From: Streptomyces sp. NBC_00414
Lineage (GTDB): Bacteria > Actinomycetota > Actinomycetes > Streptomycetales > Streptomycetaceae
Assembly: GCF_036038375.1 (NCBI RefSeq)
Contig: NZ_CP107935.1
Coordinates: forward strand, 6,324,001-6,388,000
Direction of reading: 5' to 3'
Length of the DNA stretch: 64,000 nucleotides
Shown here: positions 7,281 to 15,349 of the stretch, in pieces
Numbering within the stretch: position 1 is the stretch's first letter
Layout: every line of letters begins with the position of its first letter
Notes under the pieces: generated by a model
The model's input: only the letters and a program-made list of their open reading frames with translations
Database searches by the model: none
What the model was told of the DNA's origin: nothing
Program-made: the position numbers and the translations under genes

Positions 7281-8890
7281 CCGACGACCAGCACGGAGAT
7301 CAGCACGGAGAGGGCACGCCCCGGGCGGGCAGCCGCTGGGACCCGCTGCCCCAGGGCGACTACGACGACGGTGCCACCGCCTTCGTCAAGCTCCCCGAGG
7401 GGGGCATCGACGCCCTCCTCGCGGACTCGCCGCTCGCCGCGCCCGGCCACGGCTACGTACCGCCGCCGATAACGGTCGCGCCCGGCACGGGTGCGGAGAC
7501 CGATCCCGGGTCCGCCGGCTCCTGGGGCGCACCGCCCGAGGCGGCCGGTTCCGGGCAGCAGCAGGACGTGCGGTGGCCCGACCCGAACGCCCTGCCCGAA
7601 GAGCACCGGCAGGCCCCTCAGGACCCGTTCGCGTACAACCCCGCGGCCACCGGCCAGTGGAACTTCGACCAGCCCGCACAGGGCGACCTGGGCGGTCCGG
7701 GACACGACGTGCCGGGGCAGGACGTGACCGGGCAGTGGTCCATTCCCGTCGCCGACGGTGATCTGCCCGACGAGTCCGGTGAGTTCACCACGTCGTCGCT
7801 GGTCGAGCAGTGGGGCGGGAACCCGCCCGCCACGCTGCCGGGCGGGGCGGCCGCGCCCTGGGCCAACGAGCCGTGGGCCCAGCAGCAGGCCGAGGGACCG
7901 TCGCCCGCCGACGGCAGCGCGCCCCACGACGAGCACGGCGTCCTCGAGCACGCACCCGCCGAGCACGGCGCCGCCGAGATCATCGACGTCTCCGGAGCGC
8001 ACGCCGACGAGATCGCCGTCTCCGTGGAGCGCGATGCGGGACGCGACACGGGGCGCGACGACGGACACCGGGAACCGGCCGGGGCCGCCTCCCGGCACGA
8101 CCACCAGGAGTTCGCGGAGGACCCCGCCACCGAGCCGGAGGCGGCCTCCTCGGAGGAGCCCGGCGAAGAGGGCGCGGACGCCGCGTCCGCCACGGACGGC
8201 GACGCCGCCGCCGAGGAATCCGCGGCCGACGACCCCCAGGGCGTCGCCCCGCACAACGACCACCCCCTGGCCGCGTACGTCCTGCGGGTGAACGGCGTCG
8301 AGCGGCCCGTGACGGACGCCTGGATCGGCGAATCGCTGCTGTACGTACTGCGCGAGCGCCTCGGCCTCGCGGGCGCCAAGGACGGCTGCTCGCAGGGCGA
8401 GTGCGGCGCCTGCAACGTCCAGGTGGACGGTCGGCTCGTGGCGTCCTGCCTCGTGCCCGCCGTGACCGCCGCAGGGAGCGAGGTGCGCACCGTCGAGGGC
8501 CTCGCCGCCGACGGGCAGCCCTCGGACGTCCAGCGGGCGCTCGCCAAGTGCGGTGCCGTGCAGTGCGGCTTCTGCATCCCGGGCATGGCGATGACCGTGC
8601 ACGACCTCCTTGAGGGCAACCCGGCGCCGACCGACCTGGAGACCCGCCAGGCCCTGTGCGGCAACCTGTGCCGCTGCTCCGGCTACCGGGGCGTCCTGGA
8701 CGCCGTACGCGACGTCGTGGCCGAGCGCGAGGCCCACGCGGCCGACGGGCACTCCGGAGACGGCGACGAGGCCCGTATCCCGCACCAGGCGGGCCCCGGC
8801 GCCGGAGGCGTCAACCCGTCCGCGTTCGAGCCCCACCAGCCTCACCAGTCCCATGAGCAGCCGTACGGCCAGGACGGAGGCCAGGCGTGA
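7277..8890 (+). CDS. Molybdenum hydroxylase 2Fe-2S subunit with very long N-terminal extension
   Basis: A 537-residue protein starting at GTG 7277 (overlap with the previous stop). The conserved part begins near residue 332 (YVLRVNGVERPV). It holds a plant-type cluster motif (CSQGECGAC plus a later Cys) and the second cluster motif (CGAVQCGFC and CGNLCRCSGYRG). Typical subunits are 150-200 residues. Here about 330 residues of Pro/Gly/Glu/Ala-rich, probably disordered sequence come first, and about 50 more follow the second cluster. Reading frame and codon bias are uniform, so this is not a frameshift artefact. The role of the extension is unknown. Confidence 0.85.
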   Translation: MTDDQHGDQHGEGTPRAGSRWDPLPQGDYDDGATAFVKLPEGGIDALLADSPLAAPGHGYVPPPITVAPGTGAETDPGSAGSWGAPPEAAGSGQQQDVRWPDPNALPEEHRQAPQDPFAYNPAATGQWNFDQPAQGDLGGPGHDVPGQDVTGQWSIPVADGDLPDESGEFTTSSLVEQWGGNPPATLPGGAAAPWANEPWAQQQAEGPSPADGSAPHDEHGVLEHAPAEHGAAEIIDVSGAHADEIAVSVERDAGRDTGRDDGHREPAGAASRHDHQEFAEDPATEPEAASSEEPGEEGADAASATDGDAAAEESAADDPQGVAPHNDHPLAAYVLRVNGVERPVTDAWIGESLLYVLRERLGLAGAKDGCSQGECGACNVQVDGRLVASCLVPAVTAAGSEVRTVEGLAADGQPSDVQRALAKCGAVQCGFCIPGMAMTVHDLLEGNPAPTDLETRQALCGNLCRCSGYRGVLDAVRDVVAEREAHAADGHSGDGDEARIPHQAGPGAGGVNPSAFEPHQPHQSHEQPYGQDGGQA

Positions 8891-11196
8891 GCAACGACAC
8901 CGCCACCGCGACCACCGCGGAGCCCGGCACCGCGCCGGAGCAGCCGCCGCACGGCCTCGGCGTGTCCCTGCCGTCCGCGGAGGCCCGCGCCAAGACCGAG
9001 GGCACCTTCCCGTACGCGGCGGACCTGTGGGCCGAGGGCCTCCTGTGGGCCGCCGTCCTGAGATCACCGCACCCGCACGCGCGGATCCTGTCCGTCGACA
9101 CGACCCACGCGCGCGAGATGGCCGGCGTCCGCGCCGTCATCACTCACGAGGACGTGCCCGGCACCGCGCTGCTCGGCCGCGGCAGGGCCGACCGCCCGGT
9201 GTTCGCCTCCGACGTCGTGCGCCACCACGGCGAGCCCATCGCGGCCGTCGCCGCCGACCACCCCGACACCGCGCGCATGGCCGCCGCCGCCGTCATCGTC
9301 GAGTACGAGATCCTCGACCCGGTGACCGACCCGGAGCAGGCCTTCGAGGCCGAACCGCTGCACCCCGACGGCAACCTCATCCGCCACATCCCGCTGCGCC
9401 ACGGCGACCCCGACGCGGCCGGTGACATCGTCGTCGAGGGCCTCTACCGCATCGGCCGCCAGGACCCGGCCCCCATCGGCGCGGAGGCCGGACTCGCCGT
9501 GCCACGCCCAGACGGCGGCGTCGAGCTCTACGTGGCGTCCACCGACCCGCACACCGACCGCGACACGGCCGCCGCCTGCTACGGGCTGGAGCCGGAGCGC
9601 GTGAAGGTCGTCGTCACCGGCGTCCCCGGCGCCACCGCCGACCGCGAGGACCAGGGCTTCCAGCTGCCGCTGGGGCTGCTGGCCCTCAAGACGGGCTGCC
9701 CGGTCAAGCTCACCGCGACGCGCGAAGAATCCTTCCTCGGACACGTCCACCGGCACCCCACGCTCCTGCGCTACCGCCACCACGCGGACGCCGAGGGCAA
9801 GCTGGTCAAGGTCGAGGCGCAGATCCTCCTCGACGCGGGCGCGTACGCGGACACCTCGTCGGAGGCCCTCGCCGCCGCCGTCTCCTTCGCCTGCGGCCCC
9901 TACGTCGTCCCGAACGCCTTCATCGAGGGCTGGGCCGTACGCACCAACAACCCGCCCTCCGGACACGTACGCGGCGAGGGCGCCATGCAGGTCTGCGCCG
10001 CCTACGAGGCCCAGATGGACAAGCTGGCCAAGAAGCTGGGCGTCGACCCGGCCGACCTGCGCATGCGCAACGTACTGGCCACCGGTGACGTCCTCCCGAC
10101 CGGCCAGACCGTCACCTGCCCGGCCCCCGTGGCCGAACTGCTGCAGGCCGTCCAGGACTACCCGCTGCCCGCCCTCCCCAAGGACACCCCCGAGGACGAG
10201 TGGCTGCTCCCCGGCGGCCCCGAGGGCGCCGGCGAACCCGGCGCCGTGCGGCGCGGTGTCGGCTACGCCCTGGGCATGGTCCACATGCTCGGCGCCGAGG
10301 GCACCGACGAGGTCTCGACGGCCACCGTGAAGGTCCACGACGGCATCGCCACCGTGCTCTGCGCGGCCGTGGAGACCGGCCAGGGCTTCACCACGCTGGC
10401 CCGGCAGATCGTCCAGGAGACGCTCGGCATCGAAGAGGTCCACGTGGCCTCCGTGGACACCGACCAGCCCCCCGCGGGCCCCAGTTGCCGAGGCCGCCAC
10501 ACCTGGGTCTCCGGCGGCGCCGTCGAACGGGCCGCGAAGATGGTCCGTACGCAACTGCTGCAGCCCCTGGCGCACAAGTTCGGCATGTCCACCGAGCTGC
10601 TCCAGATCACCGACGGCAAGATCACCTCGTACGACGGCGTGCTGTCGACGACCGTCACCGAGGCGATGGACGGCAAGGAGCTGTGGGCGACCGCGCAGTG
10701 CCGCCCGCACCCCACCGAGCCGCTGGACGGCGCGGGCCAGGGCGACGCCTTCGTGGGCCTCGCCTTCTGCGCGATCCGCGCGGTGGTGGACGTGGACATC
10801 GAACTCGGCTCGGTCCGCGTGGTCGAACTGGCGCTCGCCCAGGACGTGGGCCGCATCCTGAACCCCGCGCAGCTCACCGCCCGGATCGAGGCCGGTGTGA
10901 CACAGGGCATCGGCGCGGCCCTCACGGAGAACCTGCGCACCGCGCGCGGGCTGGTCCGCCACCCCGACCTCACCGGGTACTCGCTGCCGACCGCCCTCGA
11001 CGCCCCCGACATCCGCATCGTCAAGCTCGTCGAGGAGCGCGACGTGGTCGCGCCCTTCGGGGCCAAAGCCGTCAGCGCGGTACCGGTCGTGACGTCCCCC
11101 GCGGCGGTCGCGTCCGCGGTACGGGCGGCCACGGGGCGCCCGGTGAACCGGCTGCCGATAAGGCCCCAGGCGGCCGTGGTGACGGCGACCCAGTGA
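8887..11196 (+). CDS. Xanthine dehydrogenase family molybdopterin-binding subunit
   Basis: A 769-residue molybdopterin subunit (GTG 8887, ATGA-like overlap with the previous gene). The N-terminal domain is aldehyde-oxidase-like, followed by cofactor contacts in GHVRGEGAMQ, ETGQGFTTLARQIV and CRGRHTWVSGGAVE. The C-terminal motif that normally reads GAKGVGEPP here reads GAKAVSAVP (about residues 726-734). The conserved active-site Glu of the xanthine oxidase family is therefore replaced by Ala731. That makes classical purine hydroxylation doubtful. The substrate cannot be named from sequence. Confidence 0.85.
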   Translation: MSNDTATATTAEPGTAPEQPPHGLGVSLPSAEARAKTEGTFPYAADLWAEGLLWAAVLRSPHPHARILSVDTTHAREMAGVRAVITHEDVPGTALLGRGRADRPVFASDVVRHHGEPIAAVAADHPDTARMAAAAVIVEYEILDPVTDPEQAFEAEPLHPDGNLIRHIPLRHGDPDAAGDIVVEGLYRIGRQDPAPIGAEAGLAVPRPDGGVELYVASTDPHTDRDTAAACYGLEPERVKVVVTGVPGATADREDQGFQLPLGLLALKTGCPVKLTATREESFLGHVHRHPTLLRYRHHADAEGKLVKVEAQILLDAGAYADTSSEALAAAVSFACGPYVVPNAFIEGWAVRTNNPPSGHVRGEGAMQVCAAYEAQMDKLAKKLGVDPADLRMRNVLATGDVLPTGQTVTCPAPVAELLQAVQDYPLPALPKDTPEDEWLLPGGPEGAGEPGAVRRGVGYALGMVHMLGAEGTDEVSTATVKVHDGIATVLCAAVETGQGFTTLARQIVQETLGIEEVHVASVDTDQPPAGPSCRGRHTWVSGGAVERAAKMVRTQLLQPLAHKFGMSTELLQITDGKITSYDGVLSTTVTEAMDGKELWATAQCRPHPTEPLDGAGQGDAFVGLAFCAIRAVVDVDIELGSVRVVELALAQDVGRILNPAQLTARIEAGVTQGIGAALTENLRTARGLVRHPDLTGYSLPTALDAPDIRIVKLVEERDVVAPFGAKAVSAVPVVTSPAAVASAVRAATGRPVNRLPIRPQAAVVTATQ

Positions 11197-11258
11197 TACG
11201 GCGTGGCTCTTCACGGGAGTAGCTCTCCCGGGGGCCGCGACGGACTGCGAGGTGATCG

Positions 11259-11870
11259 ATGGACGGCACGACGCCGGACGGCACGGTGCTGAACGACACG
11301 GTGCTGAACGACACCGGGCTGGACGGCACGGGGCTGGACGGCGGTGTGGTCCTGATCACCGGCATCATGGCCGCCGGGAAGTCCACGGTCGCGCAGGCGC
11401 TGGCCGAGCGGCTGCCACGGGCCGCGCACGTACGGGGTGACGCGTTCCGGCGGATGCTCGTCACCGGGCGCGCGGAGTACGAGCCCGGATCCGGCCCGGA
11501 GAGCGAGGCGGAGACCCAACTCCGGCTGAGGTACCGCCTGTCGGCGGCGACGGCGGACACGTACGCGCGGGCGGGCTTCACGGCGGTCGTGCAGGACGTG
11601 GTCCTGGGCGAGCACCTGACGGCGTACACCGAACTCGTACGGACACGGCCCCTGTACGTCGTCGTGCTGGCCCCGCACCCCGAGGCGGTGGCGGAGCGGG
11701 AGGCCGGGCGCGCCAAGACGGGATACGGCGCGTGGACGGTCGCGGACCTCGACCGCGGACTGCGCGCGGACACCCCGCGGATCGGGCTGTGGCTGGACAA
11801 CTCCGAGCAGACCGTGGGGCAGACGGTGGACGCGATTCTGGCGGGCCGGGAGAGGGCGCGGATCCGCTGA
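11259..11870 (+). CDS. P-loop ATPase/kinase of unknown substrate
   Basis: A 203-residue P-loop protein with Walker A GIMAAGKST at residues 35-43 and a short AAA/shikimate-kinase-like fold. Lid-like RGDAFRRML and a DVVLGEHL strand are visible, and the family resembles chloramphenicol phosphotransferase-like kinases. The first 28 residues are a pentapeptide repeat rich in Asp, Gly and Thr, encoded by a 15-bp minisatellite. A GAGGTGA ribosome site precedes ATG 11259. The substrate is not predictable. It lies 62 bp after the molybdoenzyme operon and may be co-transcribed with it. Confidence 0.75.
   Translation: MDGTTPDGTVLNDTVLNDTGLDGTGLDGGVVLITGIMAAGKSTVAQALAERLPRAAHVRGDAFRRMLVTGRAEYEPGSGPESEAETQLRLRYRLSAATADTYARAGFTAVVQDVVLGEHLTAYTELVRTRPLYVVVLAPHPEAVAEREAGRAKTGYGAWTVADLDRGLRADTPRIGLWLDNSEQTVGQTVDAILAGRERARIR
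11262..11341 (+). repeat. 15-bp coding minisatellite, five units
   Basis: Five in-frame 15-bp units beginning at 11262, 11277, 11292, 11307 and 11322 (GACGGCACG or AACGACAC followed by a ...CTG/CCG end) encode [D/N][G/D]T-x-[L/P]. A sixth, decayed unit begins at 11337. It sits just before the Walker A motif. Copy number probably varies between strains; that is inference. Confidence 0.8.
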
Positions 11871-12163
11871 GGTGCTGCTGAGCGGCTGCCGAGTTCTTGC
11901 CGGTTTCCTGCTGAGGCCCTGACGAGGCCCTGACGAGTCCTTGCCGTGTTTCTGCTGGTCAGGGCGGTCCCGGGGCGTTGTCAGTGGTGCCGGGTAGTGT
12001 TCTGGTCAGTGGGGGAGGACCGCTGGGCGGCGGACCGTTTTCCGGGTGTTTCGAGGCGCGTCCGGATGCCGTGGTGTGCGTGGCGGCATGCCTGCGTGCG
12101 TGGTCGCGTGCCGCCCGGCCAGGTCCTGTCGGGGGACTGCGAACAACAATGCGCGGGGGAACG

Positions 12164-13336
12164 ATGAGCACGACGGACACCGGCACCGAGACGATCACTC
12201 TGCACGAGGACGCACTGGACCCGTACGTCACGCACACACCGACGCGACGATGGCTGACGGGACCCGGACTGCCGGGCGACAGCGGCCTGTTGACCTTCGA
12301 TGCCCTCCGTCAGGACGGGCTGCGGTCGGTCGCGGACTCGACGGGGGACCCGGCCGCCCTCCCTTCGGACCTGCGCGGCCAGTTGGTGATCGGCGCGCTG
12401 CGGGACCCCGCCGGCACGGAGGCGGAGTCGGTCCTGCTCGACGGAGCGACGGGCGAGGTGTCGACCACGTTCTTCCTCCACGACCGCCCCGACCTGATGG
12501 ACCGCATCCCGCTCGCGCCCTCGCTCCGGACGCTCACGGGCTTCGTGACGGCGACCGACGAGATGGCGGCAAGACGCGGCCAGTTCGCGTCCTACGAGGG
12601 CAGGTTCGGCCCGAAGGCCGTCACCGCGATGTCACGCCAACTGCTGGAGCTGTTCGAGGAGGGCGTCGACGGCGAGGTCCCGCCGTTCTGGAAGATGGCC
12701 GCGCTGATCCGCCCGATGGCCCTGGTCGCGGGCCCGCCGGCCGACGCGGCGCTCACCCTGGACCTCCCCGCCCGCCTGCTGGACCAGGAGTTCGGGCACG
12801 GCCGTGTGGTGCGTTTCGAGGACGTCGACTTCCCCGCCGCCCTGGCGCACGAGCCGACCCGGCACTTCCTGCGCGAGACGGGTCTGCCCGAGGACGGCTT
12901 CCTGTTCCACCTGGACACGGACGTGCCGCTGCCGACGCTCGCCGAGTACTACGAGGACGAGCGCCCGGACGTGTTCACGCCCGACCAACTCCCCGAGGGC
13001 AGCGACCACTTGATACGGCTCGGCCATCTCGTCGAGGACAACAGCCTGGTCGTCGACGGCGAGACGGGCGCGATCCTCGACTGGAACGAGCCCGACGCGA
13101 CGCTGCACGCGCTGAACACGGACGTCTCCACGCTGGCCTTCACCCTGTGGCTGCTGCACCGCGAGCGAACGATCGACGAGTCCCTGTCCCACGAACTGAC
13201 CGAGGAGGCCTACGACCACCTGTCCACGACGATGACCCAGACCCTCGCGACGGTGGACCCGACAGGCACCACCTCACAGCCCGGCCGGCACTACTGGACG
13301 GAGATGTTCCAGGACGAGGCGGGCGGGGTGCTCTGA
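12164..13336 (+). CDS. SUKH-4 family protein with two tandem domains
   Basis: A 390-residue protein from ATG 12164; longer upstream readings have poor codon bias. Residues about 18-140 (HTPTRRWLTGPGLPGDSGLLTF) and about 225-345 (AHEPTRHFLRETGLPEDGFLFH, then LVVDGETGAILDW) look like two copies of the SUKH-4/SMI1-KNR4-like fold. SUKH proteins often act as immunity proteins for polymorphic toxins, but no toxin gene is next to this one. It may therefore be an orphan immunity protein or have another role. A 293-bp gap with short CCCTGACGAG repeats precedes it. Confidence 0.75.
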   Translation: MSTTDTGTETITLHEDALDPYVTHTPTRRWLTGPGLPGDSGLLTFDALRQDGLRSVADSTGDPAALPSDLRGQLVIGALRDPAGTEAESVLLDGATGEVSTTFFLHDRPDLMDRIPLAPSLRTLTGFVTATDEMAARRGQFASYEGRFGPKAVTAMSRQLLELFEEGVDGEVPPFWKMAALIRPMALVAGPPADAALTLDLPARLLDQEFGHGRVVRFEDVDFPAALAHEPTRHFLRETGLPEDGFLFHLDTDVPLPTLAEYYEDERPDVFTPDQLPEGSDHLIRLGHLVEDNSLVVDGETGAILDWNEPDATLHALNTDVSTLAFTLWLLHRERTIDESLSHELTEEAYDHLSTTMTQTLATVDPTGTTSQPGRHYWTEMFQDEAGGVL

Positions 13337-13418
13337 CGGACCCCGGGACGCGCTGAACCGCCCCTCTCACGCCTCAGGGCCGACCACCCGAAGGCAGCCG
13401 ACCCTGACACCGAACCAG

Positions 13419-13490
13419 AGGCCGTGGCGGGAATTGAACCCACGTGCCTCGCTTTGCAGGCGAGTCCCTAAGCCACTCGGGCACACGGCC
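13419..13490 (-). tRNA. tRNA-Cys (anticodon GCA)
   Basis: On the minus strand the sequence folds as a 72-nt cloverleaf. The acceptor stem is GGCCGTG/CACGGCC with a U discriminator, the anticodon stem CTCGC/GCGAG encloses CTGCAAA (anticodon GCA), and the T arm holds GGTTCAATTCC. CCA is not encoded. U73 is the expected cysteine discriminator. Confidence 0.95.
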
Positions 13491-13702
13491 AAGCTTGAGT
13501 CCGATGTTCCGGACTCGATGTATCGACCGTACGGCCCGGGTGGGGGGTGGCCAAGGGAATCGCGGGGGCCGCAACGGGACTGCCATACGGCGTTCACAAA
13601 GGAGAGGGGGAGGGGCGAGGGGGCCCGGGCCGCGGTGGTCGTACGACCAAGGTCTCAGGCCGGGGCGGTCTTCCGACAGGGGTCAATGTCGGTCTTGCCC
13701 CT

Positions 13703-13708
13703 TACGCT
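13703..13708 (+). promoter_or_regulatory. -10 box (TACGCT) for a leaderless MFS transcript
   Basis: TACGCT ends 7 nt before ATG 13716, the spacing expected for a transcript starting at the initiation codon. No ribosome site is visible. Confidence 0.45.
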
Positions 13709-13715
13709 GGCGGGC

Positions 13716-15173
13716 ATGACCTCCCTGGAACCGGGCGACACCGGCGTCGCCGCCACCCCGAGCACACCGATCGAAGCCGTGGTCGCGGACGGCGTCCTCA
13801 GTCGTTCCCACCGGGCGCTGAGCATCGGGATCGTGTCCGTCGTGCTGCTGATCGCCTTCGAGGCGACGGCCGTCGGGACCGCGATGCCGGTGGCGGCGCG
13901 GGAGCTTGACGGGATCTCGCTGTACGCGTTCGCGTTCTCCGGGTACTTCACGACGAGCCTGTTCGGCATGGTGCTGGCCGGGCAGTGGTCGGACCGGGCC
14001 GGCCCGCTGGGGTCGCTCACCGCGGGGATCGGGGCCTTCGCGGCGGGGCTGCTGCTGTCCGGGACGGCCGGGGCCATGTGGCTGTTCATCCTCGGCCGGG
14101 CCGTGCAGGGGCTGGGCGGCGGGCTGGTGATCGTCGCGCTGTACGTGGTCGTGGGGCGGGCCTATTCGGAACGGCTGCGGCCGGCGATCATGGCCGCGTT
14201 CGCGGCGAGCTGGGTCGTCCCGTCCGTCGTCGGCCCCCTCGCCTCCGGCGCGGTCACCGAGCACCTCGGCTGGCGCTGGGTCTTCGTCGGCGTACCGGTG
14301 CTGGTCGTCCTGCCGCTGGCGCTCGCGCTGCCGCAGATACGCCGGCGGGCGTCCGGGCCGGAGGCCGGGCCGGAGGAGGGGGCCCGACCCGCGCCCTTCG
14401 ACCGGCGGCGCATCCGGCTGGCGCTGGGCATCTCGGCGGGCGCCGGTCTGCTGCAGTACGCCGCCCAGGACCTGCGGTGGCTGTCGCTGGTCCCTGGCGT
14501 GGCGGGGGCGGCGCTGCTCGTCCCGGCGGTGCTCGGACTGCTGCCGCGAGGGACGTACCTGGCGGCGCGCGGGCTGCCGTCCGTGGTGCTGCTGCGCGGA
14601 GTGGCGGCCGGGTCCTTCATCGCGGCGGAGTCCTTCGTGCCGCTGATGCTGGTCACCGAGCGGGGGCTGTCGCCGACGATGGCCGGGTTCTCCCTCGCCG
14701 CGGGCGGCGGCACCTGGGCGCTGGGCTCCTTCGTGCAGGCGAGGGCGCGCGTGGAGCCGTACCGGGAGCGGCTGATGACGTTGGGCATGCTGCTGACCGC
14801 GGCCTCCATAGCCGCCGCGCCCAGCGTGCTGATCGACGGGGTGCCGGTGTGGACGGTGGCGGTGGCCTGGGCGTTCGGCTGCTTCGGCATGGGGCTGGTG
14901 ATCTCCTCCAGCAGCGTCCTGCTGCTCCAGCTCTCCGCCCCCGGCCAGGCCGGCAACAACTCCGCCGCCCTGCAGATGTCCGACGGCCTCGCCAACGTCG
15001 TCCTCCTGGCCGCGGGCGGCGCGGCCTTCGCGGCGCTCGGCGGCGGCACGGTCACCCACACGGCCACGCAGGCCTCCGGCGGGCACCCGGCCGCCTTCGT
15101 GGCGGTGTTCCTGCCGATGGCGGGGGTGGCGCTGGTGGGCGCGTGGGTGACCACACGGCTGCGGGCGGTGTAG
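13716..15173 (+). CDS. MFS transporter
   Basis: A 485-residue major facilitator protein. Membrane segments start at about residue 33 (ALSIGIVSVVLLIAFEATAV), and the motif A-like loop reads GQWSDRAGPLGSLTAG. About 12-14 segments are expected, as in drug:H+ antiporters, and the last segments run through PAAFVAVFLPMAGVALVGAW. An open frame extends back into the tRNA gene, but the ATG at 13716 has a fitting -10 box. The substrate is unknown. Confidence 0.85.
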   Translation: MTSLEPGDTGVAATPSTPIEAVVADGVLSRSHRALSIGIVSVVLLIAFEATAVGTAMPVAARELDGISLYAFAFSGYFTTSLFGMVLAGQWSDRAGPLGSLTAGIGAFAAGLLLSGTAGAMWLFILGRAVQGLGGGLVIVALYVVVGRAYSERLRPAIMAAFAASWVVPSVVGPLASGAVTEHLGWRWVFVGVPVLVVLPLALALPQIRRRASGPEAGPEEGARPAPFDRRRIRLALGISAGAGLLQYAAQDLRWLSLVPGVAGAALLVPAVLGLLPRGTYLAARGLPSVVLLRGVAAGSFIAAESFVPLMLVTERGLSPTMAGFSLAAGGGTWALGSFVQARARVEPYRERLMTLGMLLTAASIAAAPSVLIDGVPVWTVAVAWAFGCFGMGLVISSSSVLLLQLSAPGQAGNNSAALQMSDGLANVVLLAAGGAAFAALGGGTVTHTATQASGGHPAAFVAVFLPMAGVALVGAWVTTRLRAV

Positions 15174-15349
15174 GCCGCGTAGGTCACGTGACGGGGGCGC
15201 CACGCTCGGTCGTGTGAGCTGAGTCCCATCCGAGGGTGACCCCGCGTCGTCCGCGCGTTGACGTTCATGAGCCGCCGGTAGGGTGGCCCGGTTGTCATAC
15301 GCAGCCGTCGTCATACGTAACCGAGCCGCTCGACCACCCCACGGAGACC

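Noticed and set aside
6323..9067. Long minus-strand ORF (914 codons) opposite the molybdoenzyme genes
   Set aside because: It is a shadow of strongly coding plus-strand genes in GC-rich DNA; its translation is low-complexity Arg/Gly/Val without any domain.
8887..11196. Naming the molybdoenzyme as xanthine dehydrogenase XdhA/B/C or PucC/D/E
   Set aside because: The active-site Glu is missing and no purine genes adjoin, so a specific substrate or gene symbol is not justified.
13434..13715. N-terminal extension of the MFS gene
   Set aside because: The open frame begins inside tRNA-Cys and has poor coding bias; ATG 13716 has a suitable -10 box and starts a proper transporter N-terminus.
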